A stretch of 64,000 nucleotides of DNA, from assembly GCA_038503075.1 (NCBI GenBank), contig JBCAML010000017.1:1302001-1366000 (forward strand). Reading direction: 5' to 3'. Under the pieces are notes generated by a model, which made no database searches, was not told where the DNA came from, and saw only the letters and a program-made list of their open reading frames with translations. Every line of letters begins with the position of its first letter. Position 1 is the first letter of the stretch. The DNA is from Gyromitra esculenta (lineage: Eukaryota > Ascomycota > Pezizomycetes > Pezizales > Discinaceae). Positions 12,694 through 23,653 of this stretch are shown piece by piece. A program made the position numbers and the translations under genes.

Positions 12694-12866
12694 CAGTCGG
12701 ACCTTGATATAAGGAACCTCGATATAATGGAAACTTGCAGTAACAGACGGAAGTTAGGTGCAACTTTGAGTTCTTGGCACTACCTGAAATTTGTTGCAAG
12801 GAAAACTTTGCCATAACGAACAAATTCCCACGAATTATGCACGTCCCTTATAACAAGGTGCGACTG
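12694..12866. mobile_element. MITE, pogo/Tigger-like, 173 bp
   Basis: The left end CAGTCGGACCTTGATATAAG and the right end, read as reverse complement CAGTCGCACCTTGTTATAAG, form terminal inverted repeats of about 25 nt. TA lies immediately outside both ends (12692-12693 and 12867-12868). CAGT termini with TA duplications are characteristic of pogo/Fot-type mariner elements. There is no coding capacity. Confidence 0.85.
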
Positions 12867-13178
12867 TACCTTGCAGAATTATCCTCCTAAGGCCTAGATC
12901 TCTCGGGGCGCCTTAATACTTGTTAGTAAGCATATTAACTAGAAAAGGCGTGTGACTTTGTACTAGCGAAGTCACGCCTAACACCGCGGCATACCAAGCC
13001 TCGCCCTCACATTTTCCAGTCCATATACTTACTAATCAGGATATATTTAGCTGCTACTCCCTAGTGACCAATATCTCAAATTCTACGTTTATCCCATTTA
13101 CTATAGAGTGCCACGTGCACGCGCCTGATCAACGATCACCTCGTATAGCCTCTTACAGAGCCGCTGTATTCCACTCTA

Positions 13179-13307
13179 CTTGTTGGCGGGTATGCGAACG
13201 AGAAAACATGGAGTGTGTGGCTTTGTGTGCTGCGGCATCTGGCACGAGTTCCGTAGCTTAGAAAGCCATACACCCCATGTTTTCCGGTTCGTATCCTTGC
13301 TGACAAG
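13179..13307. mobile_element. MITE, TA-flanked, 129 bp
   Basis: The arms are about 45 nt each: CTTGTTGGCGGGTATGCGAA on the left against CTTGTCAGCAAGGATACGAA from the right arm. Both continue with AAAACATGG and GTGTRTGGCTTT. TA lies at 13177-13178 and 13308-13309. The element is almost entirely stem, so it would fold into one long hairpin. The 64-bp element at 9735 is related. Confidence 0.8.
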
Positions 13308-13948
13308 TAGAAACAATGGTTAGTGATTAGAGGCCCTATGGTCGGTGTTCACTGCAAGAATCTTTGCTGGGGCTCGGAAAACCAATAAGAGCCGCCGCTC
13401 TCAAACTCATGCTTCTGTAGTAATCCTACTGGTACTCAAGTCTAGTTAGCGGTTGGCTACATTTTTGGTGTCGCACAGCCTTCGATACGGGACGATCGAG
13501 ATTTGCAATAAGTTGTCCGGACTAAAAATAAATGATAGTCAAGCCTTAGCTGAGTGCCCAGTAAATGGACATTAGCACTTGATAGTCTCTGCATGACGTC
13601 ACACACAAATCTAGTTGTCATTCAAAAAATGAGGGCTTTAAGATTTTTATCAAATGATTAATTCTTGATTCGTTGGGCCATAGAAACCCTCCTCTATACC
13701 CTTTACCTTACCATGAGCCTTAGCGTTTTCAGAGCGTTTGCTATCTGTTCCCACAAGGTATGTGTGGTCTGTAGCGCTTTCTCCACAGCTGAGCCAAGAT
13801 TAGACATAGATTCCTATTATAACCCCACCCCCAATTTGTCGTCGTCAGAACTACTGCATGTATGCCACCATATTACCATCAGGAAAAATGTAATTAAGTA
13901 ATGGTAAAATATTTCGTATCGCACCACCCACCTCTATTTCCAAACATC

Positions 13949-13954
13949 TATAAA
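13949..13954 (+). promoter_or_regulatory. TATA box candidate for the 14070 gene
   Basis: TATAAA in the context CATCTATAAATCG lies 115 bp upstream of the first in-frame ATG. A minimal upstream ORF (ATG directly followed by TAA, about 14034) lies between it and the gene and could damp translation. Confidence 0.45.
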
Positions 13955-14069
13955 TCGTTTATCCACGACAACTCTCTTGAATTTATCCGTCATCCTCCTC
14001 CAAACTCCTCACCAAAACCTCGTCCTCGTGTATGTAATACTACTTAAGGCTTACGTTAGAGACTATAAG

Positions 14070-14432
14070 ATGGCTAATGCTTGTACAGAACCAGCAATGA
14101 ACTCACTGACGAAATATCTTCTACTCCTTGCTACAATTGTTGGTCTTGCCAACAGCTACACTTTTGTAGCCGAATATCTTGATGGCTGGAGTGACACATT
14201 TGTCAGTGGACTTCCTGGGCACTGTACGCCCCTGCCTGTAGGCGAAACAGTTGCCAGAATCTATCTAAACGATCCTGAGCGTGGGGTGGCTGTTTCGTTC
14301 TGGAATAACCCGACATGTGATGGTCAACTCGCAGCAATGTACCTCGAAGGCTATACAAACGTTGAACCAAACGAGAATTTCCAGTCTTTTAATGTTACTG
14401 CACCATGTTTTTCGTCGGTTTGCACTCCATGA
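14070..14432 (+). CDS. Small secreted cysteine-containing protein
   Basis: The frame encodes 120 residues from the first in-frame ATG at 14070, which has purine at -3 and G at +4. An alternative start at 14097 gives 111 residues with a more compact signal peptide. Either way the hydrophobic stretch YLLLLATIVGLANS is a signal peptide core, with cleavage likely after ANS. The mature chain of about 90 residues has four cysteines (one near the middle, one in NPTCDG, two in the last ten residues), enough for two disulfides, and no transmembrane segment. Function is unknown. Small size, secretion and location in repeat-rich DNA are features shared with effector-like secreted proteins, but that is inference. 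I do not recognise a family. Confidence 0.7.
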   Translation: MANACTEPAMNSLTKYLLLLATIVGLANSYTFVAEYLDGWSDTFVSGLPGHCTPLPVGETVARIYLNDPERGVAVSFWNNPTCDGQLAAMYLEGYTNVEPNENFQSFNVTAPCFSSVCTP

Positions 14433-17346
14433 TCAAGTGAGGTAGTTATTAGTGTAGTGTGGATGTTTCATATATTTTTTCTACCAAACCTATCTCGTCT
14501 AGCTATCAACATCGGTCGTTTCTTTTCTTATCCCTATCTCGCCTAGTCCTTTATTTGGATACGTATACACATACTCGAAAACTTTGCACCTCTTTGGGTA
14601 ATCGTTTTTTATATCTCAAACTATTCTTATTTTTATATTACACCATTAAAAATGGCAAGAGGCGGAAATTTACAATTGAAATGATATAAGTGTTTTGTGC
14701 GGCCTCAATCCCCGGCGTCCGATAGCTTGCATCTCATTATCATGATTTTCTACAAATACATAGCACGACATCGTCGCACCTCTCCAATTAGCAACCTCAC
14801 TTGACTAACCTTCTCCCTTCTCTTTTAGAAGGCAACTCCTACTTTGCGTCTAAAGCCATAGATTAGCTATGCTCGGGTATGGAGGCAAAAATCGGAGCGG
14901 CCTGGATCCTGGTCAGCGGTTTTTATATACTAAAAGTTGCAAAATATCGGTACGTACACAGCTATTGAGAAATTAATAGACCTGTAGTACGAATGCAACA
15001 AAACTGGCAGGCTTTAAAGGTGCTCGAAGGATGCCGTGGTCTTTTTCTTTACTCCCGATCATTTATTTCACTTTCTAAGTGACCATAAATCTTGATCCCC
15101 GCCTGTTCCGATCTTTACCTCCATGCCCGAGCGATACGCAAAATCTTCAGGGCATGTATACCCAACTCTCTCTAAAACAAAAAGGTCAGTTAACTACGAG
15201 TACTGATACTGCTACCCTTCAATCCAAATACTCTACAAGATTGTTTCATGGCCCGAGAACTACACGTACTCTTTCTTTGATCATGAGCGACGCGGCTGCA
15301 GCTGAAAATATATATTAATGACAAACTTCTGTACCCGATTGGTGGCCAGCTCGTATCATGAAACAGTGGATACCTTCCCGTAAAAATTAGAAGCACTTCA
15401 GAGTAGTAAAGTAGGCTAAGATACATCAGACAGCCGATCTAACAACTTCATGTTGTAGAATCATGGCAGGGGGATGGCCGGACCCCGCTTCCAGATATCT
15501 GCAATTGCAACCCTTCAGATCCCTAGAAGGGAAACGATATGCTATGGCAACCAGAAACCACACCAGAAGAGAGGTCACCTATGCCAGTTCTACGGTCGCA
15601 ATTCTTCAAATAACGAGAAAAGCGAGTTTTCTTTACAGGGTTAATATAGCCTTGTGTATTGGAAGATCCAGATATCTGCTAATTTTCATGATTTTCCTGT
15701 GAAAAAAATATTATTAGTAATCATCGTACTGGGTATTCTTGCTGTTACATAGTATCTAGATCTGAAGTTCAGCTTTAAATTCTAGCTTTCGTTTGTTTGA
15801 ACTATTCTAGCCTTGAATCCAGATTTTACGGGAAGGCATCCAGTTACACTCTGTAGCTAGATTTACTAATCTTGTGTCGATCAAGAACTTCATCTTGTAA
15901 ATAAAGAGCACAACTAGATTAGGTGGTTTAAAATCAAGACATTGCAATGGAAATTCCCATAGGCTACCGTATTATCTCGACTATAAAGAACTGGCCTGGA
16001 CTAGGTTCGACTAAAATACTTTAATTGAAATTGCTTCATCGGGTGAGTAAGTATTCGATTAGGATAGCAACTCTGATGCTTAGCAACCGTTTCTAACCAC
16101 TTTTCGAGCTTTTCTGAAGGCCGATTTAGAACTGCCCAGTCCAGGCCAGTTTTTTATTGCGGTACTCTAAATCGAGGACCGTTTCTCAAACCACTTATCG
16201 CTTCCCGATTAGTTTTTGGATACTTTAATTTCGACACTGCGTTATGGCATGGCTATACCGGGAAAAACTACCGCAGAAATTGACGAGAGCCGGAATGGCG
16301 TTAAGAGGTTGAAATAAGAAGTGGCGGTGAGACTAACCCATATAAGTAGTTTCTACCTTCAGCTGGTGTAGCGAGTGGCAAACGACATATTGCCTAACTC
16401 TTCTCAGTAAGATCTTCCAGCCACACTCTGTTTAGACGTCTTAGCGCCATTCCGGTTCTCGACGGTTTCTGCGGTAGAGCACCTATACGGCACGATTTTA
16501 ATGAGTGGGTAGTGGTAATTCGCCGTATAGTTCTACGCGTAACATAGCTTTAGTAGGCAAATGGTTTCGAGCATAACTGGCAGGATCAATCTCATAGCTG
16601 TAAACTGACACCACTTAACAGGTCCAATTCCATTATATCATACAGAAGCAGATTACCGAATTATAACAGGTAACGATCTGGTAAAACAGATTAACTATAG
16701 TGAAACGATAATAACGTACGGCGATAGATTAAATTTATAACGTGTACGTATTAGGACCGTCCCAGCTAGAGGCACAAGCCAGCATGTAATTAACGGATGT
16801 GGCAGACCGATCACAAAGAGAGAGGAAACAGGAAGCGGAAACACCACGATACTAAGGTGATAGTGATCGTGACCAAATATCTGCAGCAAACCTTTTCACT
16901 GCGCCCTGGGCATTACACTAGCTAACTGGAGTGAATCTTAAGTCTTTTCACCAGCAAGATTTCTGTGACGGATAGCTACATAGATAATCCTTTACAGCCA
17001 TGATTAGTAAGAAACTTAGCTAGGAGTACATCCTCGTAGTTTTGTATGCTGACACTCCTCCCGGTATCAGTTAGACCCTACTATTTCATAATTAGCTACT
17101 ACCAAAGAGGTTAGACATAGTGCGAATTTTCTCCGACTTCAACCAATTTCAACCAATTTCAGCAAAGTCAAGATAAAACCCTCTTCATTCCGTCACGCTA
17201 GCTTTAATTGAAGTTTTCGAGAGTTATCGTAGTAACATTTTTTCGAGGCACGCGTCTCTGAAATAAACAGACGAAAGATACTAAATTCAACATGAAAGAA
17301 ATATAATCTCGTAAAAATAGAATAAGCCATCTCATAACAATCTCAG
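14433..17346. other. Gene-free AT-rich stretch with one MITE
   Basis: No supported gene. The sequence just after 14432 (T-rich, many short frames) fits a 3' UTR. The element at 16271-16474 is the only defined structure. An 11-nt unit (CAACCAATTTC) is repeated in tandem at about 17140-17160. Confidence 0.55.
16271..16474. mobile_element. MITE, 204 bp, copy 1 of a two-copy family
   Basis: The left arm CCGCAGAAATTGACGAGAGC continues CGGAATGGCGTTAAGAGG. It is matched by the reverse complement of the right arm, CCGCAGAAACCGTCGAGAAC, which continues CGGAATGGCGCTAAGA. TA lies just outside each end (16269-16270 and 16475-16476). The subterminal AAGAGGTTGAAATA sequence recurs in the element at 22879-23103, so the two are the same family. 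Confidence 0.85.
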
Positions 17347-20025
17347 TCACTCGATAGCTACTAAAACGCTGTCACGTCCAACTCCCTCCTCTGCCCACCC
17401 CTTTGCTTCCCCTGCCCCCTCATCCCCGCCATCCTCCAAGCCACTCCAAAAAGCTACCACCTCATTCCAAAACTCCGACGCCCGTATCCTGTAGCTCGCG
17501 TCGTGCATACCTCGCTTTGCCTCCACTGCTTTATTTTCCGCCTCCTCAACATGTGTTTTCGCATTACTTGCCACCTTTTCTGCCTCTTTATATACCTTCT
17601 TAGCCTTCTTATGTAAATCAACAACAGCTTTTTTCTTCTCTTCCAATTCGCTCCTCTCTTTCCTAGCAGCCACTGCATCAATAAATCTAGCTCTCGCCTT
17701 GTCTACCGCTATCTTTGCCTCTTCCGCCTTGATCTCTGCAGCAGCTACAGCATTCTTCTTTACCTCCGTTAAGTCCTTTATGTACTTGGCAGACAAAGTG
17801 GTCATTTCCTTGAGTTTGTGATCGCCGGTTGCATAAAGGACAATCCTGCCGAGGGTCCATGTCAACTCAGTCCCCTCAGCTCCATTATAAGGCCGGAAAG
17901 CGAGTCCGTCTCCATCCAGCACGTGTTCATCTTGATCGTCCTCGCCCTCCTTTTTATCGTCGTTTGAGACGGTCGGATCCTTGAATCCGAAGCCCTGATG
18001 TAAGATGTGCTTAATCCATGCGGCCGCAAACCATCCCCTCACCAAAAAATCTTCATTTACTTTTGGTGTACGCATCGTCAGAGCAGCCCAAGTATTTCCG
18101 AACGTATCCTCTACTTCGTTGTAAAATTCAGCGTAGTTATAGGTTGTCTTTTTAGGTTTGCCTCTCCAATCTAGTCCAAAGATCATGCGTGTCGTGTACC
18201 AGAAGTGGGCCCCACCGACAAACTTGCGTGTTTGTAAGCTTTCCATTAAGCTAATGTCATGGCCAAAGGCTTTAAAGAGGAACCCCTCGTCGTCACCATC
18301 GGGAGGTTTTGGGTAATTAGGTATCAGTTCGGGCTCGGGCCTCGTACGCTGTCTCCACACGTGCTGTAGAAGTGATAAGGTTGCACTCTCGCAGGCTTCG
18401 AAGTCGCGATCGGACGAACCCCTGATCTTCTTCTTGCCGTCTGCTGATAGCCATGGCACCAGCCTCGATGGTCTACACGGATCAATCCCCTCATCCTTGC
18501 CCTACTCAAAATTAGTCTACACAGTAATAAGTGGCCCGTAAAAGAGTACCTACCTCCAACAAACTACGTTCGTGGCATCTCCAGGCCTTATCCATCCCAA
18601 GTGGGAACGACCTTGCATACAGATAGAATCTCATATCCCCCACTCTCACCTGCGTCAACACCAGAGCTTGGTGATGGATTTTGTACGAGCTCTCGATAGG
18701 TCGAAATGCGATCTGTGCACTCGCTCCACCCATCTCCAAGTAGCCAACCGTCCGATCTTGGTCAGTCGAAGTACCGTACTCGGAGAAGTTACCCAACGAA
18801 TAGTTTGCCGCAACCCATCCGTAAAGCGCCTCATCCTCTCCACTTATATCCCCAACCTCTTTCCTCTCGAACACGGTCCCATCGATATAATCTTTCAGCT
18901 CTTGAATTAGGGCCGCGTAATCCTCAGGTTCTTTTTGTCTGAAATCCCGCAGCCCTGCAGTTGCTAGGAGAAACAACGGAACAGTGTCGATTTTGACATG
19001 CGGAGCGAGAAACAAATGGGCTCGCTCGATCAAGTCTTCAAGGTGATCTTTGACCTTATCAGATAGGGTGGCAGGTTCCTGGGTAGGAAGTATCTTCCTT
19101 ACGGACTTTCCGACGGTGTTGGCTATTGATTGGTCGATAACCTCACGTATTTTGCGTTCGAGTGCGTTGTTTTTCTCACCCATACGTACACCAAACGCAG
19201 CGCATATGGATTCCGCATTGACCACAGGTATGGATTTCTTGATAGCCTTGAGTACGGATTCCTTGATCGCATTACGAGCGACTGCTTCGACACCGGCGTG
19301 TACGATCCCCTCAAAGCCGCCCAAAGATCCACTGACAGCACCACTCATGCATTCGTCAACGATTGTACCTATGGAACCGCCATTAGTTCCTATAAACTCT
19401 TCGATAGCCGCGCGCATAGGTCCTTCAACGGCTCTGTTTATGGATTCCGCAACAGCATTGTAGACGGCTCCAGCTCCGACGCAGTCTTTGAATTTCGACT
19501 TGATCTCGTCGGCAGCGCTACGTACAGGTACACTAGCAATCGTATTGATGGATCTGGTTAGAATCGCACGGCGAAAGGAGGGGTCTCTAGCCATAACATC
19601 TTTAACATCCTCAGTTATGGACTTTTTGCCGGCTTCCTCAATCGTGGTTTTGGTTTCCTTGGCAATATATTTGATTTCGCTGATTACGGATTGCTCGATT
19701 TCCTTGTTTATTTTCCTAGTACTAACCAACTTATCAATCCCTTGAGGGTGGACGATTGTCAGTATTTGTATTACTATTACTATTATTCTGGCTCGCCAGA
19801 TTACATCGGGTGGGAGTGGTACAAACCTCCTTCCTTTTTCCATGAAATAAGCTGCTCGATTGCTGGAGGAGATAGGTTTCCTTCCTTCCATTTTTGCCAC
19901 CTGTAGATATAGAGGCGGGTCCCGCTTGATCCGGCATCTAGAATAACAGCGTCTTTTTCATACCGGATTAATTCATATTCGTTTCTCGAGGTTAGAGAGT
20001 AGGAAAATTTACATTCGGTAGCCAT
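17347..20025 (-). CDS. GDA1/CD39 apyrase-like protein with helical insert and coiled-coil tail, 846 aa
   Basis: Three exons (20025-19827, 19740-18554, 18501-17347) encode 846 residues. All five apyrase conserved regions are visible: DAGSSGTR (30-37), ATAGLR (326-331), EDEALYGWVAANY (about 368-380), YLEMGGASAQ (about 400-409) and WTLG (677-680). The family cleaves nucleoside tri/diphosphates. Usually regions 1 and 2 lie about 70-80 residues apart; here about 290 separate them. The extra 200 residues (roughly 75-280) are Ala/Ile/Glu-rich, predicted helical and loosely repetitive (KSI, ESI and ESV motifs). The Trp motif is followed by a charged coiled coil (about 711-791). There is no signal peptide or membrane anchor, unlike secreted or Golgi members, so a cytosolic location is inferred. 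The start is the first ATG, with A at -3 and G at +4. Whether it is active is unknown. Confidence 0.88.
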
Positions 20026-22057
20026 CGTTTTTATTGTCTGGAGCAATTGTTTCGTATAGGGATGAAGGAGGATATCAGAACGGTAAAGATGAAAAGTCGA
20101 TGCTATAACAAACTCTTAGATGCAGTTTGAGGCTTGCGAAAACTTAAGACTTAAAGAGGAAACTCTCGCTCTATTTAAATTGATTATACAATCATAAGTT
20201 CGTCGACCAAAATGGGAAGAGATCGTGAGAAGGAAGTGAAAAAAAGGAAAGACAACGCTTCGACCCCGCTCTTCAATGCCATCCTTAGGATTGAACCGAG
20301 AGAGAAAATTTTTTTAATCATTCCAAGTTTGAGATACTCGGGAGTCGAACTCAGCTGAAGGCTCGTGAAGATCAACAACAAACTAGCGAATGAAGAAAAA
20401 GATAAGTCACTGAGATCGAATTCTATACCCAATCATCTCTTATCAGATGGTTTCAGAACTGCAACAAGAACCTAATCCAGAGGTAGGTGGTCATTACGTT
20501 AAGTGCAGGGTCAGCTCAGCTAGAAGAAGCCCCCCCTCAGACTCGTGTTGTATATCTACCAAGCTCCTACACCGTGATAGCCGTACAGCCTGCAGCCTGC
20601 AGGATTCACTGTCAGTAGCAAACCACGACGTTCGTAGCTGATACCCGCCGACTTTACAACACCCCGCGCACCTCAAGCATGCGTCGCAACACCCAGCCTA
20701 AGCGACGTCGAAAAGCAGTGAATTTTGATACCTATTTAATCGGATTCTGTAGAGTTCATTTCACTCCCGTCCAAAAAAATTCTGGTTTTAACTAAGCCTA
20801 CCATATGCATATTCCATAAAACCTCTAATATATCAAACTTAGTATTATTAAAGCACTTGAAAAGAAGCTACCCAAAATAGAATGGAGTGAGTGATTTGGG
20901 CAACGATCTTCAATCATGTAGTCTTAAGGTATATCACAGTAATTTATTAAAGGATAATCTGAAACTACCTACTCTAGTCTAGGCCATGTCATTGTGCTCG
21001 AGATTTTACGGTGATGCGATGAAATTCGCTCAGCTGCTAGAGAGTAAAACATACATTAACGCATAAAAAGAAATAACCTCAGCTGGTCCAGGCTCCAAGT
21101 TTCCTATATACAACGGGTAGGTTTATGAAGACCGCACAGCTGAGGTCTCCCATTATTTCTGTTGTGTCCCCACAGAGTGGAAAGCTCCGCTATTCCATCC
21201 CATCTTCATACCTCTACTCCTACGTAGCAGAGCACGATCCCTATACCGAAGCCCCGATTTTCATGGCTTCAGTCGAATTACTTGCTTTTTATGTGTGTTT
21301 TACCCTCTAGTGCCGGCAGATTATACGGTACGTAGAAGTTGAAGGGGTCCCGTAGTGGCTTGGCAGGAAATGATAAAAATGAAGGTTTTCGCTACAAACC
21401 TATTCCTACACCAAGACTCGCCAATTGAGGTCAACCCCGTAAACGAGGGATGTGCTATCAGTAACAGGCTTAAATTACGATGAATCAAACTAATGTTATT
21501 TAATCACACTCATAATCTGATGCTCCATGAGAAATTTTATACCCATATGCGTGGGCGCCGACAGCATTTTTAGATTGCAACTCCGGCCTACAGGTAGTTA
21601 GCCAAATTACGCACGGAATCTTATAATGCCTATTATGGTAGCATTGAAACCCCGGAAGCCCCTTTAGAGAGCACCACCACCCTGGGTAGAAGAATAGAAA
21701 TTCGTTTTTAATTAATTTAGGAAGTGCTATGAAAGACTCCACTCGTGATCAAATATATGCAACCAACACTATCACTAAATCTTAAATTTCACGCGAATTA
21801 TATATTCCATAAGTTTCTTTGAGGAGTACCTATGGTAAATACCCATTCACTCAGTACAGAAGACCTATTTAAAGATGTTTTCGGGATTTCCCCGAAAAAC
21901 GATTTAGAATAGGGCTATGAGGCATGACCATGATATTTCAAATACAAGGAGCTCTTCTGTTCTCTTAGACCTGAGGAAAATCTAAGGAGGAAGTGAATGT
22001 CGATGATCGCAAGTATTTCCCGGGGGTCCCAAGATATCGCTGTGTAGAACCAAACGT

Positions 22058-22140
22058 TGTCTCGGACCAGTCCCAATTAGGCTTGGCTTGTTTATGTAAT
22101 TTACTTCACCAAGCCATTACAGAGTCTGGTTCGAGACAAC
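22058..22140. mobile_element. Small inverted-repeat element with possible 7-8 bp target duplication
   Basis: GTTGTCTCGGACCAG (22056-22070) is matched by CTGGTTCGAGACAAC (22126-22140), with one mismatch. CCAAACG is present directly outside on both sides (22050-22056 and 22141-22147). An 8-bp-class duplication with short inverted ends would suit a hAT-type MITE. The exact boundary is ambiguous by one or two bases. Confidence 0.6.
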
Positions 22141-22348
22141 CCAAACGTACAGCTCCATCCCAAAAGTCTTCGCACCCCTAGCAACCTAAGAGCACAACAA
22201 GTCACTAAGCCAAACTGCAAGAGAGTTAACTAAAAAGGGAGATATACGTATAATTATTAGCATACTAGGCATACATAGTATTGTGACGTTTAGATAACCC
22301 CCTTCTAGCAAAACTGCACTTCAAACCCGCTGGCAGTTTAGCTTGGTA

Positions 22349-22606
22349 TTGTTAGTTGTCAAAAATAACCGACTTTCAATACTGCAACCAAAGAAACATT
22401 GTGACGTAATCTATTCTGAGTCCGAGTTCCCCAAGATGCTACCACAATATACATAAGTATGCAAGGTACTAATATATACTTAAACTCATCTTATTTTACT
22501 TTAGTTACTTATCTCTACTCATTGTAGCTGTAGAAACTACCATGTGTACACATATTGGTGTTTTTGGTTGCAGCGTCAAAAGTCGGTTATTTTTGACAAC
22601 CAATAA
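22349..22606. mobile_element. MITE, TA-flanked, 258 bp
   Basis: Arms of about 45-50 nt: TTGTCAAAAATAACCGACTT on the left occurs in reverse complement on the right, followed on both sides by a CTGCAACCAAA block. TA at 22347-22348 and 22607-22608. No ORF. Confidence 0.8.
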
Positions 22607-22647
22607 TACTAGAGGGCCGGGGTGCAGAGACTTTTGGGACACGGCTA

Positions 22648-22792
22648 CTCGGGGCAGGCAAAAAGTACCCGGAAATGCAAGCTGTATGAACACTATTCTG
22701 ACCAGCCAAACCACAAGATTTTACCTAATCATCGAATCAACTAAACCCCTCCAGCAGCTTGCATTTCCGGGTACTTATTGCCTGCCCCGAGT
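22648..22792. mobile_element. MITE, TA-flanked, 145 bp, near-perfect arms
   Basis: The 37-nt arms are CTCGGGGCAGGCAAAAAGTA, continuing CCCGGAAATGCAAGCTG, and the reverse complement of the right arm, which differs at one base. TA lies outside both ends. The near identity of the arms suggests a young insertion. It starts 42 bp from the end of the preceding MITE. Confidence 0.88.
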
Positions 22793-22878
22793 ACACGTAT
22801 ATATGTAGATGTCAAGTGATTGGGTGTTAACACAACAGTTTTTCATCGTCAAAGCCAACCTTATATACAGCTTATATA

Positions 22879-23103
22879 CCTCATAAACTGACGAGAACCG
22901 ATAACGCACTAAGAGGTTGAAATAGAGTGTGGCTCTAAATTCGAGTCAAGAAAGTAAATATATTTCCTCTAAAGGCAACTACATGAGAAATTTTGCCACC
23001 CAGCATACATTTCTGCAGAGAAAACCCCCCATAATAGTTAGCCAACTTCGCCACATCTTATTCTAACCTCTTAGCCCGTTGTCGGCCCCCCCAGTTTATG
23101 CGG
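22879..23103. mobile_element. MITE, 225 bp, copy 2 of the 16271 family
   Basis: The right arm in reverse complement begins CCGCATAAACTGGGGGGCCG and the left arm CCTCATAAACTGACGAGAAC. Both continue into an AAGAGGTT block as in the element at 16271-16474. TA at 22877-22878 and 23104-23105. Arms are more diverged than in the neighbouring element at 22648. Confidence 0.82.
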
Positions 23104-23653
23104 TAGCTAGGTTATTTCCAGTGACACAAGCCACAGATAGAAGCCCAAAAAACCTCAGTAAAAGCCAAAGTGCAGACTGCAAAGGGTGGAAACTACGAGA
23201 TCATATCCATGAGCAACTTGTATACAATTGCCCCAAAATAAGTGGCTTTTTTAATCTATCTTTTCTTGATATACATATCCATATTGCTCCTACGCCACTA
23301 CTTATTTAAGTTCTCCCATCTTCCTACCCAATACTAGCAAATCGCCCATCTTCACATGAGAGACGCTTATTTCCCAGCGGAACTACACTACTAAATGATT
23401 CTACAGCTAATGACTAAGCTCTTGGCATACAGATTCAATGAGGGTACATGTGGTTACCCCGCCCCAAGCCCCTCTGATCTCTCTGATGAACTGCTATCAC
23501 GTCACTTCCAATATCACTTTCGTCAAATATAAAACTCTTTGATCAATCCTTATATTCAACACGTATATAATGACAATCTTGTGCTAGATTTACAAAACTA
23601 TGAACTTCAAATGCTTCAGGTTTTATTTATTTATTTTTCTACGTGAAGGCTAT

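Larger units (their letters stand above)
12135..14069. other. Gene-free stretch with two MITEs
   Basis: No supported coding sequence. It contains the TA-flanked elements at 12694-12866 and 13179-13307. A TATAAA at 13949-13954, 115-150 bp before the candidate start codons of the next gene, is a probable core promoter. Confidence 0.55.
20026..23653. other. Gene-free stretch carrying a cluster of four inverted-repeat elements
   Basis: No supported coding sequence. The first 150 bp are the promoter side of the apyrase-like gene; reading the minus strand there is an AT-rich TTTAAATA near 20170. From 22.0 to 23.1 kb four separate MITE-like elements lie almost end to end. Confidence 0.55.

Noticed and set aside
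20320..20420. AGTTCGACTCCC on the minus strand, T-arm-like
   Set aside because: No matching A box or acceptor stem could be drawn.
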